From NCBI RefSeq assembly GCF_000208865.1, contig NC_018398.1, positions 3,478,769-3,542,768 on the forward strand: a stretch of 64,000 nt of DNA, in the 5' to 3' direction. The translations under genes and the position numbers were made by a program. The stretch is from Neospora caninum Liverpool (Eukaryota; Apicomplexa; Conoidasida; Eucoccidiorida; Sarcocystidae). The notes beneath the pieces were generated by a model. The model did no database searches. It was not told the DNA's origin and saw nothing but the letters and a program-made list of their open reading frames with translations. Shown here piece by piece: positions 13,201-25,405 of the stretch (position 1 is the stretch's first letter; each line of letters begins with the position of its first letter).

Positions 13201-16200
13201 CCGAGTCGCAGAAGGCCCGAGAAGCCCCCCGTTCGCCGCTTCCCAGCTCCAGACACGCACTTTCGGGATAGGCAGTCGGATCCGCCACAACTTTTCCCCA
13301 CCGCGTGCGCCAGGTGTGCGAGAAGGGCTCGGCGATGCTGCCTGAAATTTGGCCTACGTGGCCGCTCCCTGCAGAGACGCAAACGCGGTACAGGCAACAG
13401 CAGCGCGCACCCCGGGCGTGCACGCGTCGTCACGGCGGGGCTTCCCGCGCCCGAGAAAGCTGCCAAACAGAACGCAGTGTAGACGAGCTCCGGTCGCCTG
13501 CCGCGAACTCGCATCGACAGGTGACAGTTCTAGGATACAGAAACCGCGTCCACACAGTTCTCGCTACCTGAAAGGAGGAAACGCGCGACGTCTCTCTCGT
13601 ACCGTAGCCAGTGATCAGGTTGAAGGCTTTCTTGGTTTTGAGGGAGTCCTGCTGTTCGTGAGACTCCAGGGGCCGAACGGGAGAGAGAATCGTCGCTTCG
13701 TAGTCGCACACGGGCGACAAGCCTCGACACACGCGCGTGTGGATTCGCGCGCTGTTGGTGGAGGGGTCGACCAGCGGCTCGACGCCGGTTTGGTATTTTC
13801 CGAGTTCGTCCATCAGTTCGATCTGGACTGAAGGGAAACGCAGAGCTCGCAAGACAGTTCAGTCCAGTGGCGCCGGGATGATCTGTGGCGAGACGCACTC
13901 CCTGCATCCCGGCACCCGCCAGGCGCCGGAGGAAGAAACCCGGTCGAAGCGGCTCTCGGGTCGATTCAGCATCACGACTGCCACGCCGCAACATTCACGA
14001 GACGGAAATGCGGCCACAACCGCATGCGAGAGGTGACGAATTTTCGTCTGGGCACCATCGCCGAAGCTCTGCGCTGCAAGTGATCTCGGAGACTTCTGCC
14101 CCTCCCCTTCATCGACTTCAGTTCCGCGTGGGGGCGAACTTGAGAAAATTTCCAACCGTTTTGGCACAACCATGTCCCCAGTACGGATCGGCATGCCGCC
14201 TGCAGCTCTTCCGCGAATTCAGGAGCCTCCGAATTCGGCTGTGAACGCTCCGTGAAGATAGGGCCTGATGCGAGACCGACGAAAGGGAAGGCGAGGTGCG
14301 TCAGACGGCGAGGCATTTTGCGCGACACCCTTTTCTTTGCTTCCCACCGCGATAGTCGCTTACTCTGTTGTACACCATTAAGAACGATCTCTAGGGCGTC
14401 GCACAAGTGGCGCTGAAGAGGCGACATGGTTTCGCTCTTGTGCTTCCTGGAGCCGCCTCGCTGGTACCAGTGCTTGCTTCCGCGTCTCTTGGGGCCTCGA
14501 TGGTTGTCGCACATTTCATCGAGCATCGCAAAGCCTGTGTCGTTCCCTGCCGACGCCGCCAGAGTGACCCAGGAATAGAACGGCTTCGAAGGCGAGTTCC
14601 CGAAGAAGGCGTTGTAATCGAGATAGCCGATCATCAGGGACAGCACGTGTCCGAGGGCTGAGTCGTAAAAGGCAAGGCACGGCGGCAACAGGCTTTCTAT
14701 GGTACGCGACCGTTTAGCAACAATTCCGAGGTCCCCGAAACGAGATGAGGTGGAGAGACAGAGCAAACGTACGGCCTACCCCACGACCCATGCCAGCTGT
14801 GGGGCACACGGCTAGCCATCCTCAGCGAAAAACGCGTAGAAGGAAAACAGACCCCGCGCCGGCGGGGCGCAAAAAAAGAACCCCCAAAGAGAGAAAAGAC
14901 GGCTATTTCACGGGGCACGAAACACGTTTTGCTTTCAACTTCAGTGGCGCTCTCTGTTCAGGGTACACCGCAGAGGCCGGCCACCCGGGGCGCGCGACGG
15001 GCCACGAAGAAACCACGGAGTCTGGAAACACACAAGAACGGTGCCAGGCGGCATACGACAACGCGGCCCTCCTGCACAGTTTCCCAGCTGCCGAGATGCC
15101 TTACTGTAGGGATTGGGCCCCAGACGAAAGATTTCAATGGCGCCGAGAAGCTGGTCAACGCTCCCGTTGTGCTGTTCGGCCTCAGAACTCGCGCCCGCCT
15201 CAGTTTCACGTCTGTTGGGCGGCGCAAGTCCTAGCGCCTCAGCCACCGCTTCGAGGAGCTGCTGTTCCGTGTAGTAGGGATTCAGGAACAAGGTCGGGTG
15301 CCCAAGCAAAGCTGCAAGTTTGCACTCCAAGTACAGCCCGAGTTGCGTGCCGACGAGGCGTTTGGCAGTAGGGTTTCGATCCCCTTCGCTCTGGTCTCGC
15401 TGTAGGGGGACCGCCCGAGGCGGCGGAGGTGTCCTGGACACGCGAATGCCTTCCGACTCTGGAGCCGCTCCGGCCCTCGTCTCAAAAAAGGACGACGCTG
15501 AGCTCGGGTTCCGGTTGGCGGTCGAAGACGCTTGCATGTCCAGAAGCGAGAACTCGACGGACTGCGCGGTTCCCCAACTGGTTGCGCCACTGCCCACTCC
15601 GTGTCGGACGTACGAGTTTGCGACCTGGTACAGTTTCGCGGGGTTGCTGCGGCTTTCGATTTCCTCGTGAAGGATTTCTCGGAAACTCACTTGAATTTGG
15701 CGCAGATTGTGGAGCACAGTCACCGGGCATCCTTTCTCCGCGGCACGCACTGAAAAAGCAGGAAACAGTGGCAAACATGCAGAACGGTCTAGACAACACC
15801 ATGCGTCCGCTACGAACGGAGAAGCTTGTCACCCCGCCTCGGAAATCCCTGTGTTTTTAGGGTTCGCGAAGCGCAGCCCCGATCGCCCCCCCCCCCCCCC
15901 CCCCCGGCACTATTTCGTCGGCTTACGTTGCAGCGCCTCCACCAAGCCTTCATCGCGCAGCATCTTCTTGAGCTCCAGAGAATTCCGTTCTGAGAGACTC
16001 GGCGTTTCGGTCTCGGGAACCCATCCAAAACTAATTTGGGAAGCCCCGGTTGTCTGGATTTCTGGTGGGCTTCCTGCCCAGGACCAGGACGCGTGCGGCA
16101 GCGGACCGCCTGCGGTGAAAACCGTCAGGGTGCTTTCATCCGGTCGCCCCCCGGTGTTTGCGAAGAAATATCCCCCGGAACCGAAGTCGACCGTCGCGCC

Positions 16201-16494
16201 AACTGACGAACCAGGTGACCCTGAGGTGTACACCTTGAGATCCTCAGGCAATTCCTCATTCACAGTTTTCGTCACAATATGTTGATAGCCCGTGGGTCGG
16301 AAGCCGCCGCCCTGTCCCGGCTGCCAGTTTCCGGAGGCGTCGGGTTGTGCGGCTTCCGAGGGAATAACGGAAAAGGAAGGAAAGAATTGGAGAACACGAG
16401 AGCGAGAAGCGACCGGCGAGTCCGTCGCGGCAGAAAGAAGAACAAGGAGAAGAAACGTTCTGCCCAGGGGCAGGTTCGCGCATTCCCTCGTCAT
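8017..16494 (-). CDS. RON2: Rhoptry neck protein 2 (RON2), AMA1 receptor
   Basis: RON2 is secreted from the rhoptry neck, inserted in the host membrane with RON4, RON5 and RON8, and bound by parasite AMA1 to build the moving junction. Exons in order of transcription: 15927-16494, 15105-15749, 14364-14696, 13603-13827, 13261-13368, 12883-12921, 12623-12703, 11980-12189, 10993-11217, 10426-10575, 8017-9950. They join in phase to 1505 aa; T. gondii RON2 is about 1480 aa as I recall. The N-terminus is a signal peptide (FLLLVLLSAATDS). The D3 AMA1-binding segment (about 1322-1360) has the disulphide loop CVTNEILGVTC, with Cys1338 and Cys1348, between hydrophobic helices at about 1302-1321 and 1368-1391. 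The tail ends SAPLIKTS. All ten introns are phase 1. The 39-nt exon and its flanking introns are the least certain part. The family call is firm. Confidence 0.96.
8488..8571 (-). other. RON2: RON2 domain 3, AMA1-binding loop
   Basis: This sub-region encodes roughly residues 1322-1349. It begins DIVQHMEDIGGAPP and continues through the loop CVTNEILGVTC to Ala1349. The two cysteines are encoded at 8521-8523 and 8491-8493. Structural work on T. gondii shows that this loop inserts in the AMA1 hydrophobic groove. From memory the T. gondii residue just before Ser-Cys is Val; here residue 1336 is Ala. The loop itself appears unchanged. Confidence 0.85.
10153..10231. repeat. (TA)n microsatellite in RON2 intron 10
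   Basis: A compound repeat of TATATG and TATA units ending in a pure TA run of about 28 bases. It lies inside the last RON2 intron (9951-10425). Confidence 0.9.
10674..10733. repeat. (TA)n microsatellite in RON2 intron 9
   Basis: A compound TA/TACA repeat inside RON2 intron 9 (10576-10992). A related ATATCTATAT-rich tract follows at about 10766-10830. Confidence 0.88.
15886..15905. repeat. Uninterrupted run of 20 C (G on the RON2 strand)
   Basis: Twenty consecutive C on the + strand. On the RON2 coding strand this is a G20 run that begins about 21 bases inside intron 1 from its 5' splice site at 15926. Runs of this length are prone to length variation and to sequencing error. It lies wholly in the intron, so the RON2 frame is not affected. 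Confidence 0.9.
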
Positions 16495-19400
16495 GGTTTC
16501 TGACGGCCAGGGAACGCTAAAAGTAGAAAGGTGAAGAGACCGAAAAGAGCGCTCTTCCTTGGACGATCTAGAACAAACGTGAGAAAAAAGGCGAGGCGCT
16601 TGCTACCGGCGCAGCGTGGTTCAAGTCATTTTTGAGGTAGCCAGCCGTCGGCTGACTGTGTTGCGGAACTTCCCTGCGTTTCCGACTCGGCGACATGCAC
16701 GCGGAAAGGCCACATATCGCACAAGAAGACTTTATGAGATAAAGGACGCGTTCTGGTTGCTCATGCGTCGCTGCCGGAGAAACAAGACAGGCGAATGCTC
16801 ACGGGCAAGACAAGGGTTGCGTTCTCTCGGAGTGGGACTCACCGTGCAGAGTCCCCGCGGAACGGAGGCGGACGTCGAAGATCCACGAGCAACAAAAAGA
16901 CATAAAAAAACATTTACAGAGGGTCGCCGAAGTCACGGAGATGGAAGGCCGTAGGAGAGACACCGAAAAAGAACGGGCGCGCGAAACGCTGAGAAAACCC
17001 CCTGGCGACAGGAGTGCTCGGTGGACACACGGATTTCTTTCTGCGGCCCCCGCGTGGCGTCACCGTTTGCATCGGATCTGTGACCGCCGAAAGCAGAGAG
17101 GAGTCGCAGACAAGGAACCTACCCGATTTCACCACAGTTGAGCACTTTCTGCAGTTGTGCGAAAGAAAGTTTGTGGACACAACAAAACAGAGTCTCTTCT
17201 GTGGGTCGGGTGACTCACCGCCAGCAGCTGCGGTCGTGCCTTGATCCAGCGAGAAGAAACTCAGGGATGTGGAGTTACTGTCGCGAGAGAGGACAAGAGA
17301 CGTGCAGCACGAAAAAGATTTCAAAACTGGAGATACGGGCACTGACTCCAACGAAAGCGCCGTTGTTCGACGCGTTCAAACAAGACACCACCAAAAGACA
17401 GAGTGCTAAGGATAACCGATATTGAAGGAGGGAAAGCTCGATTACTTAGCCGACGCGCGCCGCAGTAGTTCTTGCCACCCTCAAAAAGTCCTCAAACAGC
17501 CGTTCGCGCCTGACAGCTTTCTCAGCCTCGCCTGGATTCACGCGGAGGCGCACGTCAAACCGCGGCCACGATGGCATATTTCGCTACATACACTAGCCGT
17601 CGGCCTTGCATTCATGGCCAGGGCTGACGAGGAAGGCGGCGACTTTAAGTCTGCTTTTGAGGAAGTCACTCCTTCGCGTTGGTTCGTATTTTGCGCGCAC
17701 GTCGCCTGAAAAAGTGTGAAGGCGCACACATATTCTTTCCAGGAACTGAAGTAGATTAAAGGAGAGTTGGCTTCTCGAGATGGAAACACCCAAAGAGGCA
17801 CGTGTCTTCGACGTCTTGTCCAGCAAGACTGCTAGCTGGCTAGCGAGGTGCCTGATGAGAACAACCAAGATGGCAACGTATTTCTTGGGACACAGCGGAC
17901 GGGAATTTCATCCATGGTGCTAATTGAGAGAGTAAAAAGGTGCGAGTCGATCTGATTTACCCGTCACGGCTGATAAGAGGTGGAGCTTCTGTTTCCTTGA
18001 TAGACACAAAATGAGACGAGGCCGCCACCTCATGGCGGAGCGATAATAGCATGTCGAGGTGCCTGCCCACAGGCACGTGATTCCATCCTTCGGAGGTCCT
18101 GCTGAAGATGCCATGAGGAAATCCCTCACGCATCACCAAAGCTATGTATGTCCCCGAAATAGCCGAAATTTGCTGCGATTTCATGTAGCGTTTACAAGAA
18201 TTATGCAGCTGCACTGTGCAGGGACCGCGGGTGGCGGTGTCCTCACGTCGAGGGTATGAAGATGAGTAGTAACAGAAAGGCATACGCTGGTGTCACCAGT
18301 GACCGTCATCGTATATGTCTCACTTCTTCATGTGTCTGACCTGATAGTGACTGCACGTGTTACCTTGGACTACTTTATCGTTCTCAGTAGCCACTGACAG
18401 GTGAGGCAGGGTGCCAGCAACAAAACTTGAACTTCCGATGTAACGCAGCTCCAGGCATGTTGGCTGCAACTTGCTCTGCTATTTTAAAGTACATTTGACT
18501 GAGCCTGGTCTCGCACGTGAACGATTTTCGGGCGGCAGGTGGCGTCCTCTGAAGTTAGGGGAGTGAGGCTCGGCAGTTCTGCTAAGTTATGCACATCTCA
18601 CAATCCAACAGAGGGAACAGGGGACCGGTGGCCCTTCACTTCTTTGTGGATATCAGCTGCCTTCTGTAATCAATCTGGGGCCCAGTCTGAAGCCTATTCC
18701 CAGCGTAGTAGTGGCTTCAGCCGGGACACGCATCGGTATTTCCGGACGCAAGCATGCATAGTCCCAGAGGCCAGCGCAGACTGCCGTACGCTTGACCTTT
18801 CCGATTGTTGATTGTGTCTTAAATGCACGCTGTTGCTTCGTCTTCCGAGTGGTGGCACTCAAAACCCATTCTCTCTTTGAAATCTTTTTTTCGTTCGACT
18901 GATACAGGTGCTCACTCCTGGTAGAGTCGCTGTCATGTACGCGTGCTGGTAGAGTAGCGGTTGCGTGTTGGGAGTTGGTTCGCTTAGGTCTTGAGTGCCG
19001 AGATTCTTTGGGGACACTCCCCTTCCGACCCTACACTCTGTCAGGTAAACAGAGCGTCTTCGTTCTCTGCTGGAGATGCGTTTTTATTTGACCGCCGTTT
19101 CCAAGTCTGTCAACTAGGCTCATTTGCCGGAGCGACACGAGACGCGCCTCCGGGTAAAACTTATGGCCGTGGGTTCTCTTTCTCAGAGAAGAAGGGAACG
19201 CAGACCTTTTATCCGGTTTCCCCACGAGCAGGAATGCGAATCAGGAGCGACTGTTGTCTTCAGGCCTGTCTGTGCAATGCTTACCATTCCCCAGGCATGA
19301 TCGTTGCCCTTGGCGGCATGCTGGTATTAAGCACGAAAGCCCCCAGGTTTTACGGATGTGTCTCGTCCTTCGAAAAATTATTCCTCCCAAACGCTCCTGG

Positions 19401-21674
19401 AGTTACACGAGCTAGCGGCTGCTCTTATGCGTGCCGGCGTAGCATATGCACTTGCGGATGTGAGCCATGTTTACTTCCTAGTGTGTTTTACGCTACGCTG
19501 CTCGCAGCGGCAACACCGTGGAACGCAACAGAACCCAGCGCGATGCCCCGGGCGATGCGGCTCCTTACTGAAATCTACATTGGTGAAAGCGAGGGAAAAC
19601 GCGTAATTGGTGTTGGTGTAGATGCCTCGATGCAGCGGTGCCGCCTGGCGACCCTCAGTATTGACCTCAGTTATGCGTTGTTGAAGTGTTACAGGCATTC
19701 AGATACCAGCGCACTACATGCAGGACATTAGGAAGTTCATCTTCAGTTCATTCATGTTGACGAAAAGTATGGATCTCCTCCCATTACCCTCAATTGCCTC
19801 GCATGCTCCTATTTTTACTCATTCGCTGCGTTTGCACTTTTTGGCACAGTAGGTGCCCCCTTGCAATTTGCTCTCCGTGCTCTCCTCTACGCCCACTCTG
19901 TTGAACGGTCCTTGGAGCGCTTACCAACCTCAACTGCCGCTGCCCAATTACGAAACTATAGTTTTATGACCACACCGAGTACGGGCTGCAATTGAAAAGG
20001 AACCCAAGCAAGCTTGAACTCGAGCGGGTTTGGTCAGTTTTTGCTTTCCAAATTGAGGCAGTAATGGGGGTGCTAAATTGGAGAGATAGGCTGTAAGTGT
20101 ACTCGGAAACACTAGCACGTTAAAAAAGCCGACTGGGGGGCCCCAACGAGATCAGGGCCCTTTTGCTTGGACACACTTGAACGTTACACCAAAATCAATT
20201 CGACGATCTCAGGGGCTTCGTTGTGAAACAGGCAAAGACGCCGAGCCTCTAGCCAGTTGTGAACATTGTTGAAGTTGCCGGGGAACCCTGAGCAGAACGG
20301 GTGCTTATGACTTTGTCCCAGCCTTCAACAGCACGTGAACACCTCAGGCGGACTGCTTCGCTAACCTCAATTCTCTTCTGAAGAAATGTTGTTTATCTAA
20401 ATTCTTAGAAAGCTGGGGGTAAGGTCCCGACAAAAGAATACAACTCTGCAAAAGACGAGGTACCGGTTTTGCACTGGCACGAAAAATGGTTTACTGATCG
20501 ACCATCGGGGCCGTCCGTACTTGTGCGGAATGTATTCATGGAAATCGTTCCCTTGCAGTTTTCCAAACAAACCTTTCCGTGAAAACTTCGTTGTTGGTCA
20601 GTCTCCAAATCAATGTGCCAAGTCTAGATGCATATGATTAGGCAGCGGCGCCTGTGTGTCTAAACCGACGGAACCGTTACCTCACACCCAAGCATTGAAA
20701 TTTTGAGTTTCTTTTGCCTTTTCAATTGGGAGCAAGCGTGACTTTGTCTCTGCAAACAATGACGAGAGGCTGTGACCGTTGCTGTGCGAGCTGCCCTTAT
20801 TGGAGTGATTTGCACTCAGTTTTTGATCTCTGTTATTTGCCACCGCGGAGAGAAACACCTGTATCTTTCTCTGAGATGCTGCTTCGCCTTGGCTTAGAAC
20901 TCAGCACCACCACGTTGCCGTCTATCTAAGTTGGCCGCTCTGCTCCTTGAGGTTTTAGGAAAGTTACCGGATGCATATTTGTGTAAACGAAAATATACGG
21001 ACATGTGTGCCTGCTAGAATCAGCAGCCCCATCTGAGAATCTGCCCATTACAGAGACGTTTCGATTCAGAAATAGATATAGGCTCACGCAACTGCTCAGC
21101 AGCAGCTTTCACGCATCTCCGTTGTTTTTTCGACGGTTCCAGAGCTCAGTGCGTGAAAGTTGGCATTTTGAACGTCAAGGGAGAATCCCACGGTCTGTTG
21201 TCCGTCTCTCCGCCGCCCGAAATGCTGCTACAGCAATACCGTGCGCTGGCCGGAGCCCTGCAAGAATGACTCATGATCCATGGAAACATTATCTACAGAT
21301 TCCAGAAGAGAGGGGGGAGGAGCTCGTGACTCCATTTGGCCCTCAAAAGCACGAGCTTTCGCCCAGGAGTGTATGGCGTAATTTGCTGCGCCTAGAGGGT
21401 AGATTCTGAGAAAGACGAACAGGGAAATCCAGAAGCCAGAACAATTTTCCCATTCTCGAGAGCGTGGATGTTCCTGCTTTGCTTGCGCGTGTTCTTAGGA
21501 CTACTTGTACGTGAGGGCAGACACTACACCTGGATTGCTTTCACACAAGTTGAAATGTCGCTCCTGCCATGCTTCCTGACTCACAAGAACTTGCTTTGCT
21601 CGTTGCGCCTGGTCTCCTATCCGCATCATGCTCTTCGACCATTACAAGCTCGGATTAGAACAGTCGGTTTCACC
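16495..21674. other. Large divergent intergenic region between RON2 and the ACDC-like gene
   Basis: About 5.2 kb with no gene I can support. It must contain the promoter and 5' leader of RON2 on the right-hand side of 16494 and, at its far end, the upstream region of the gene starting at 21675. Stop codons are dense in all frames from 17.4 to 18.9 kb and from 19.8 to 20.7 kb. The only long open frame is 18991-19731 (+), which has no ATG at its start and no recognisable motif. Base composition here is closer to even than in the GC-rich flanks. Confidence 0.5.
18991..19731 (+). other. Long open frame without ATG start, significance unknown
   Basis: A 246-codon open frame that begins at TTG and has its first ATG only around codon 81. 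Its translation is Cys-rich in the second half (SYACRRSICTCGCEPC) and has a short hydrophobic stretch (MIVALGGMLVL). I find no family motif and no convincing splice partner. It could be an exon of an orphan gene or chance. It lies alone in the gene-poor RON2 upstream region. Confidence 0.2.
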
Positions 21675-23681
21675 ATGGATACTGCAGCCATTCCCGCTCA
21701 TGTGCCTCGTCTCACGCCGCCGGGATCAGCTCAGCCTACGGTAGAACGCTGTTTGCCCACCTTTCCATCGCTGTCGTTGCCAACGCTGCCAGAAGAGTCA
21801 GTAGAGTCAGTCAATCGATCGCCGACTGGCGAACCCGCCGGAGAACTCGCACCTTCTTCACCCTTTCTTTCAGCGCGATGCAGCACTCTCTCACGAAAAC
21901 GACGGCGTCCAGCCGACACCTCTCCACAATGCGAAATCCTTCCTTACTTGTCCGACCCAAGTACCTGTCCTTCAACAGCTGCCGCTCCCCAGACCCCAGA
22001 TGAACGGCATTCAAGGTCAGACAGAGGGATGGCCTTCTGGTGCAACACCGAAACTGCTAAACTGGAGCCTCACCAGCTCTCTGGCAACAGGACGTCCTGT
22101 TCCTCTTCTGCTGACCCCATTGCCAGGTTTGGAAGCCGCACCGCGTTGACTAGGGGCTCCTCTGAGGGCTTTGGGTCCACAAGCAGTCAACAGCTCTTAA
22201 CGCCGTTCTCCCCGCAGCTTGTAGATCCCATGGTAACAAACGGCTCGACAACACATGCCCCGCATGTTCTCGCCGAGGCGTCTTCAAACTTCTCCTCAGT
22301 GTTCGGGGGAGGCGGCAGTCCGGCTGCTAGAGCCTTGCCCTCGGGTCCGACCCACTGTGAAGCGGGGGTAGCAGGGCCGCAAGAAGGCGGAGAGAGGACT
22401 CCATGGGGATGCGATAATTCCACCGAATCCGAGACAGCACCCAGCGCTGCCTCGACATCGCAGACTGTCGATGTAGAGGCACGCGATGGACATGCTTCTC
22501 TCCAGGTGAGAGAATCGGCTTTCCTTAAAAAGACGGCGCACTTCTCATCACAGGAACTTACACTGAGTTGCAAATCACCAACTACAGCGCTGTGTGTGCC
22601 TCTAAGGGTTTTACGCAATAACACCGTGTTGAGTGGTACGGTGAGCCGACATCCCTGTACCGGGAGTTTTCATCGCCTCAACAGAAATGTCCCGTTTCCG
22701 GGAGCATCTCTAACAGGCAGGAAAGGGCTGCAGAAACTGACGAGGCAAGAAACTTCTCCCGAAGGTCTTGGAAGATTTGAAGACTAGAGCTGGGTTGAGG
22801 AGAACATGCCTTTCCTCTTGTTTACCTTTGAACGATCACTGAGCAAAGATTTGTGTTCCAGGATGCCGGGTACCACAGAACTCAGGGTTGCCTCTGTCGT
22901 CTCTTGCTACGCCGTCTATTCCCATCAGGCTGCGCAGAGTCTCCTTCTTCCACTGGAATTCCTGTCCCTCTTGGCCGTTGAATCGGAGCTGCCAGAAACT
23001 TGTACAGACAATGTTCCTCTGGCTACCGAGGCTGTCTCCCGCGACGAAGACACCCACTCGGCAGGAGAAGGCACAACTGGCGACACCTCGGCTTTGGTTG
23101 AGCATCACACAGATAAATTCGACCTTGTGGCTGCTGCCGAACCGGCCCTACCACAAACACCTTCCGCGGCATCGCTGAATGCGGAGTCACACCTGGGAAG
23201 TCTGTTGGCATTTATCTCTCCAATGTTGTCAGTTCTGGCTGCCGGTGTGACATCGCCTAGTGCTTCTGTTGGAGGACAGGATATGGAGACTTTCCCCGGG
23301 TTCCCAGGCCCATCGAGCTCTTCGTGTGACATGGAACTCTCCCAAAAGGCTATTCGGCTGATATTCAGCGATCTCCAACATGTCTGCCTGCCGTTGCTTT
23401 CCAACGCTCTTTCCATGTCCCGTGCAGAAGCAGAGTACGTGTCCGCTGCTTTAAGGCGTCACGCAGCTATGATCGAAAGTGTATCTTCCGCGCCTCTTCC
23501 ACAAACGGACTGTGCCAGTTCCTATGGTTTCAGTCTTCTCTTCTGGCCATATCTATCCATTTTCAAAAAGTGCCTGATGGACTGTGTCATGCCGTCCTCC
23601 CTCTCAAAATTCGAGCAAATTCGCTTGCTTCTTCTAGTGTGCAATACTCCCGAGCCTCCCGGTGCCCCCGCACCTGTTTAA
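21675..23681 (+). CDS. ACDC-like domain protein (no AP2 domain in model)
   Basis: Two exons give 527 aa: 21675-22505 and 22929-23681. The start is the ATG in CACCATGG at 21675; the frame is open upstream, so an earlier start is possible. The donor is CAG|GTGAGA at 22506. The acceptor CATCAG at 22928 keeps phase 0, but acceptors just before 22788-22797 are also phase-compatible and would add residues. The first 275 residues are Ser/Pro/Thr-rich and disordered-looking, with a basic patch RKRRRP that could be a nuclear signal. The last ~100 residues (IRLIFSDLQHVCLPLL, then FWPYLSIFKKCLM and MPSSLSKFEQIRLLL) resemble the ACDC domain, the AP2-coincident domain found mostly at C-termini of apicomplexan ApiAP2 factors. 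No AP2 fold was seen here or in the flanking frames. A role in transcription is inferred from the domain only. Confidence 0.55.
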
Positions 23682-25405
23682 TCTTTGTTGCATCACGTTA
23701 GTTTTCCCATTTATGTTTCTTCGGGGAAATTGCATTTGGCGACAACCCGGTCGAAATTGATCGGCTCTGTTTGCAAATGCGACCCTCCCGAACGTAGGGA
23801 GTAACAATCTTCCCATTACGAGCGGCCACACAAAAGGGGACTAATTATTGACTGACACTCCCCTGGAAGCCCTATGAGGATTGCATGGACGTACGAGCGG
23901 TTGTGACACGGTCACGAATAACCGAACCATAGATGCGTGCCATTGCATAATCACGAGTTTACGCACCACATGGAACACAGCAGCCACTTGCACAGCGTTC
24001 ATGCATCTCTCAAGCACGAAAGTTCACATGGAATGCCCTTCGATTTCTGTTGCGTCGCTTCTCACACCGCTTGCAGATGCCGGCTGCGACTCCGGGTCCT
24101 ACGCTGCAAACTCACATGTGAAATGCCTCCAGAAGAGGTATAAAAGCTACTGGTGAAGCAGGGCCTGCCCGATACAGCGTTGACGAGAGCACCAGTCACA
24201 AGTCACCGCTTGACAGCAGCTGTGAGCAGAGTGTTCGAGACAGCCGCTATCTTTGGCACGACGCTCGATTTATGAATGCTGTGGATAAATCTTCGTCTGA
24301 TGCCTTCGTACGTGTGTCGGGAAACCAACAAAGATGCATACAGTGCGGCCAGTACAAGCATGAAAGCAACCGGCGAATGTATACATGGACGATAGTAGTC
24401 GAGATTGGGCAGCGAGCAGGTGTGATCAGCGCGAATAGCGCATTCCCCGGCCTTACCATCGGACGTACGACCAGCAAACGAAGACTGAACCAGGAGACAG
24501 AACACCCGTCATATAAAAGGCATCCCGACTTCGTTTATCCTCACCAAAAAGGGATAGAAGCCACTCCCCTCCATCATATATTCGGGGACCACCGTCTCGA
24601 TTTCTGGGGGCATGTGATCGATTCTACCCCGATTCTCTCACAAGCGATCCTCTTGCTGCTATCATTAACGTCCTTGGCTCGTGGGTGTGAGTTGTCACGC
24701 TCAATAGCGCTCCCGAATTTGGTGAAAATATACCCGGATTTGTTAGCCATTTGTGTTCTGGGCGAAGCGTTGGGATGAAGGTGAGGTAAGGGGAGGTTTT
24801 ACGCACAGACTGAGGCAGAGAGTCGAGGTAATTTCGCTCCTAAAACGAAGCGTACTGGACAGGAGGAGATTTGGCCGAGGGGGCTACTGGGCCACGGTCC
24901 TTTGTCATTGCCGCTTCTCTTGGAGAGTTTTTTTCGAGAAGTCACAAAGTTCTTCGCACTCAGTCGTTCACCGAGGCACCACGGGACGGAGCAGGCACGG
25001 ATGCAGACTGAAAACCTCCTCTGGATCCAAAAGGAAGTCTCATACAGAAAAAGAGAAAGTCAAGTTTGGTCCGACGCTGGTATACACCTCCGCGACGCTT
25101 GAAGGCCGTTGCCATACCACTGAAACCCTAGAATCGATACGCGTTTTTACCGCATCGTGTAGTGCTGTGACACAATTTAGCCGTCACGGGGTCACGCCAG
25201 AGCTTCGTGCGAGGCCCGAGAGGCACTTCCCTTTATTTTCCTTCCTTTGCCCCTTTCACAGTTCCTACCTCACAGTGGGCTCTTCTGTGGGTCCATCTGC
25301 AGATGCAACGCATCTTTACTGTTGCATGTGGAACCCTGTCCCGCCGTGGGCTGCTGTCCATATCATCTGTATGACTTCTCACCGGTAGTTTCTGTTTCCT
25401 GTCCT
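23682..25405. other. Convergent intergenic region between the ACDC-like gene and SPC3
   Basis: This is the 3' flank of two convergent genes. Open frames up to about 210 codons occur (24753-25388, +), but they are compositionally ordinary, have no domain signature and partly lie antisense to the expected SPC3 3' UTR. I see no gene. Confidence 0.5.

Noticed and set aside
12886..13290. Alternative RON2 exon reading FLLTDFTDFLPHFPEP
   Set aside because: No acceptor gives it the phase required by the 13261 donor; the overlapping 39-nt exon fits both sides.
18930..19000. Possible tRNA (GGTAGAG and GGTTCG patches)
   Set aside because: No consistent acceptor, anticodon and T-arm pairing could be drawn around them.
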